Positions 6,489 to 8,087 of a DNA stretch of 8,087 nucleotides are shown piece after piece. Position numbers and translations under genes: made by a program. Where the stretch lies: the NCBI GenBank assembly GCA_013695245.1, contig JACDAW010000207.1:1-8087 (forward strand). The letters run 5' to 3'. Below the pieces are notes generated by a model. That model ran no database searches. It was not told the origin of the DNA and was given only the letters and a program-made list of their open reading frames with translations. This DNA comes from Pyrinomonadaceae bacterium. Its GTDB lineage: Bacteria > Acidobacteriota > Blastocatellia > Pyrinomonadales > Pyrinomonadaceae. The first letter of the stretch is position 1. The number at the start of each line of letters is the position of its first letter.

Positions 6489-7487
6489 TTACTGCTCGCT
6501 TCTTCCTTTCGGCGCGCCGGAGGAAGGATTATCAATGGCGATGCCTTGCAAGTTTCCCATTCCCGTGTAACCGTCGGCGACGTTTGACGGTTGCGATTGA
6601 AACGTGATCGTTAGCTTATCGTTTCCGACGAATTGCACGGTGGCGCGAAGCGGGCTGCGCGGGTAATCAACCAAGCTTCCGGCGTCAACGTTTGCGAGGA
6701 CGAACCCTTTTTGTTCACCCGCTTGTGCTCGCGCCGGAATTTCTTGTGACATGTCACTTGCGATCTCTGACGCAATCGTTTTCAACTCCCGCGCTTTGCC
6801 TTCGTCCGCGCTTCTCAAAGCGAATACAACGCTCGTAACTTTTCCTAATCTTCCGATACGCACTGTTCCGCTCAACCCGAACTGCACGCTTCGTCCCGCG
6901 ATGCCGCCCGACATCGTGAAATCTCCCGAAGTAACTTTGAAAAGACGCATCCCTGTTGTGAACGCTTCATCCGCACTCACGTCGAGTCGCCCGTTGTTTC
7001 CGATGGGCGCGACGACGATCTTGGACGGCGATGTTAAGACCTGCGTCACGATTCCGCCTTTCGCCGGAGATGAAGAAGTGATAAGCACACCTCCGCCTTC
7101 CGCCCGACGAATGTTGATGCCGTAACCGCCCGTGCGTCTTTCGCCGAGAAAAGCGGCGATGACGGCGTTCGTCTTAAAGAAGTCAGATGTTTGCTCCGGC
7201 AAATTCGGTTCCAGCGCGCGCAGCTCGCGGTAAGTTTCCGCATCGCGCGCGACGACAACAAATGGCTGCTCGACCGAACTGTGATTGCCGCTCGACAACA
7301 CTTTGAACTCAGTTTCCATGCTTTGATTCTCCGCGCGCTGTGGCGTCGGCTCTGCCGCCGCAACATTTCCGTTTACATTCCCTGCTCTTTCGCCTTTTCT
7401 ATCGTCGTTCCGGCCACTACACGCTCCAGAAGGCGCAACATCGAACGCGAGTAGCAATGCGAATAGCGCGAGGCTTGTCTTCAACAT
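6489..7487 (-). CDS. Secreted PrcB-family protein (protease complex subunit PrcB-like)
   Basis: The 332-residue product begins with a signal sequence: K3, a hydrophobic core (about 5-19), then S-G-A-C with C23. The -1 Ala and -2 Gly suit a lipobox, but Ser at -3 is weak, so it is a probable rather than certain lipoprotein. A charged and Asn/Pro-containing linker covers about 24-58. Residues about 60-162 resemble the PrcB C-terminal domain, with the hallmark FLGERRTGGYGINI (113-126) followed by TSPSKIVVAPIG (152-163). The family is named for the PrcB lipoprotein of the Treponema denticola dentilisin protease complex; no protease gene is adjacent, so a protease role is not implied. The rest (about 185-332) is unrecognised, with alternating hydrophobic segments suggesting a beta-rich second domain. 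The start is well supported: AAGGAG at 7496-7501 (minus strand) lies 8 nt before the ATG. Confidence 0.85.
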   Translation of the reverse strand: MLKTSLALFALLLAFDVAPSGACSGRNDDRKGERAGNVNGNVAAAEPTPQRAENQSMETEFKVLSSGNHSSVEQPFVVVARDAETYRELRALEPNLPEQTSDFFKTNAVIAAFLGERRTGGYGINIRRAEGGGVLITSSSPAKGGIVTQVLTSPSKIVVAPIGNNGRLDVSADEAFTTGMRLFKVTSGDFTMSGGIAGRSVQFGLSGTVRIGRLGKVTSVVFALRSADEGKARELKTIASEIASDMSQEIPARAQAGEQKGFVLANVDAGSLVDYPRSPLRATVQFVGNDKLTITFQSQPSNVADGYTGMGNLQGIAIDNPSSGAPKGRSEQ

Positions 7488-7495
7488 ACATTAAA

Positions 7496-7501
7496 CTCCT
7501 T
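7496..7501 (-). promoter_or_regulatory. Shine-Dalgarno sequence for the PrcB-family gene
   Basis: Read on the minus strand this is AAGGAG, 8 nt before the ATG at 7487-7485. It decides the start of the PrcB-family gene. Confidence 0.85.
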
Positions 7502-7530
7502 GAGGAAACTTCGACGTTTTTAACCCACTG

Positions 7531-7554
7531 AAAACCGTTCTCTCTTTAAGAACG
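7531..7554 (-). terminator. Weak terminator-like hairpin with short T-run
   Basis: On the minus strand a six-base-pair stem, CGTTCT (7554-7549) with AGAACG (7541-7536), encloses a 7-nt loop. It is followed by G and TTTT (7534-7531). It lies after the amidohydrolase stop and the acetate-kinase-like remnant, whose TAA stop falls in the loop. The stem is short and the T-run has only four bases, so termination would be partial at best. Confidence 0.35.
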
Positions 7555-7704
7555 CGACGCGCGAAGTAAAGTTGCATTCATTAGGCGGCAGAAAAATTTA
7601 GTTGCGATGCAGATCACGAAGCGCATAGTGTCGCGGGCGATCAGCAGTTCCTCATCCGTCGGAATAACAAAGGCAGCAAGACGCGAATCATCAGTGCTGA
7701 TATT
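7546..7704 (-). pseudogene. ackA: Remnant of the acetate kinase C-terminus
   Basis: On the minus strand, codons from 7704 down to TAA at 7548-7546 read N-I-S-T-D-D-S-R, then a segment containing AAFVIPTDEELLIARDTMRF. This matches the C-terminal end of acetate kinase (ATP + acetate to acetyl phosphate), where VIPTNEEL-x-IA-x-D is characteristic. Likeness runs from about 7701 to 7618; the remaining codons to the stop look unrelated. The ATPase core of the enzyme (about 370 residues) is absent. The frame has a TGA at 7737-7735 and no ATG before the matching part, and it is shifted by one base from the amidohydrolase, whose stop is at 7708-7706. I therefore call it a non-functional fragment. A tiny expressed peptide from the TTG at 7713-7711 cannot be excluded but has no ribosome site that I can see. 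Confidence 0.7.
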
Positions 7705-7705
7705 C

Positions 7706-8087
7706 CTAGTCAAGCATTTTGTCGGCGATCTCTTTCATGCGCGCGCGTAAGCGTTCTTCATCAATCGTTAGCATCCGACCGTCGCGGTAGATTTCCTTGC
7801 CTGCCACGACCGTCAAGCGCACGTCGCGCCCCGACGAAGCGAAGACGAGCGCGGCGGCCAAATCATGCACGGGAAGTTGGTGCGCGCCGTCGAGTCGGAT
7901 GATCGCTAGATCAGCTTCTAACCCGACGCTTAGCGCGCCCGTGCGGTTGTCTAAGCCGAGCGCGCGTGCGCCTCCCCGCGTCATTGTTTGCAAAGCGTCT
8001 GCGGCCGTGACGGCTCGCTCCGGTATCAGTTCAGAAGTTTTATTCATGCGTGCCAGCAACAGTGCGAAGCGGGCTTCTTCGAGCATG
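7706..8087 (-). CDS. Amidohydrolase, MtaD/TrzA/AtzA-like, C-terminal part only
   Basis: Only the last 126 or so residues are in the window; the 5' part continues past base 8087, so the first Met visible at 8086 is probably internal. The fragment has the C-terminal pattern of the deaminase/chlorohydrolase branch of the amidohydrolase superfamily. These features are a helix EEARFALLLAR, ALQTMTRGGARALGLD (about 32-47), the GALSVGLEADLAII return of the composite beta-sandwich (about 50-63), PVHDLAAALVFASSGRDVR (about 72-90) and the closing VVAGKEIYRDGRML. This pattern is common in 5-methylthioadenosine/S-adenosylhomocysteine deaminases (MtaD), which recycle adenosine by-products, but guanine deaminase-like or triazine hydrolase-like members share it. 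The metal-binding HxH and catalytic residues lie outside the window. Its stop codon abuts the acetate-kinase-like remnant. Confidence 0.8.
   Translation of the reverse strand, partial: MLEEARFALLLARMNKTSELIPERAVTAADALQTMTRGGARALGLDNRTGALSVGLEADLAIIRLDGAHQLPVHDLAAALVFASSGRDVRLTVVAGKEIYRDGRMLTIDEERLRARMKEIADKMLD

Noticed and set aside
7711..7713. TTG as a start codon that would make the ackA-like remnant a small functional gene
   Set aside because: There is no purine-rich ribosome site before it, it overlaps the amidohydrolase end, and the part of acetate kinase that does catalysis is missing.
1..8087. CRISPR array, transposon ends, phage genes, tRNA or rRNA, toxin-antitoxin or defence genes
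   Set aside because: I looked for spaced direct repeats, transposase motifs, cloverleaf-like segments and small gene pairs and saw none. The window is mostly housekeeping genes.

Overview
The window reads as ordinary bacterial chromosome: tightly packed housekeeping genes rich in GC-ending codons. The Asn/Thr/Ser-rich secreted protein, the PrcB-family secreted protein and the overall gene style recall Acidobacteriota of the Blastocatellia/Pyrinomonas type. That assignment is an inference from style; no marker gene here proves it.

Layout. Positions 1-318 are an AT-rich upstream region with a plausible sigma70-type promoter. The plus strand then carries a class I PLP aminotransferase (319-1488), thiamine-phosphate kinase thiL (1524-2564), cysteinyl-tRNA synthetase cysS (2663-4063), an Asn-rich secreted NTF2-like (DUF4440/SnoaL type) protein (4123-4737), a 62-residue two-helix membrane protein (4749-4937) and a class III PLP aminotransferase of the archaeal racemase/acetylornithine-aminotransferase-like group (5088-6443). 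The minus strand carries a PrcB-family secreted protein (6489-7487) and the 3' end of an MtaD/TrzA-type amidohydrolase that enters from beyond the window edge (7706-8087). The two gene blocks converge at 6444-6488.

The main non-obvious item lies in the gap at 7488-7705. On the minus strand, right after the amidohydrolase stop codon, about 30 codons match the C-terminus of acetate kinase, with no start codon and no upstream part of the gene. I read this as a decayed ackA tail marking an old rearrangement. A small hairpin with a short T-run follows it and may be a leftover or working terminator.

How the genes work together. The first aminotransferase and thiL are 35 nt apart and probably co-transcribed. 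cysS appears to have its own promoter. The NTF2-like and small membrane genes are 11 nt apart and may share a transcript. No shared pathway links the loci: amino-acid metabolism, thiamine cofactor synthesis, tRNA charging, envelope proteins and nucleoside/amidohydrolase metabolism are simply neighbours. I found no CRISPR array, transposase, phage gene, tRNA or rRNA, and nothing that looks like a new defence or biosynthetic system.
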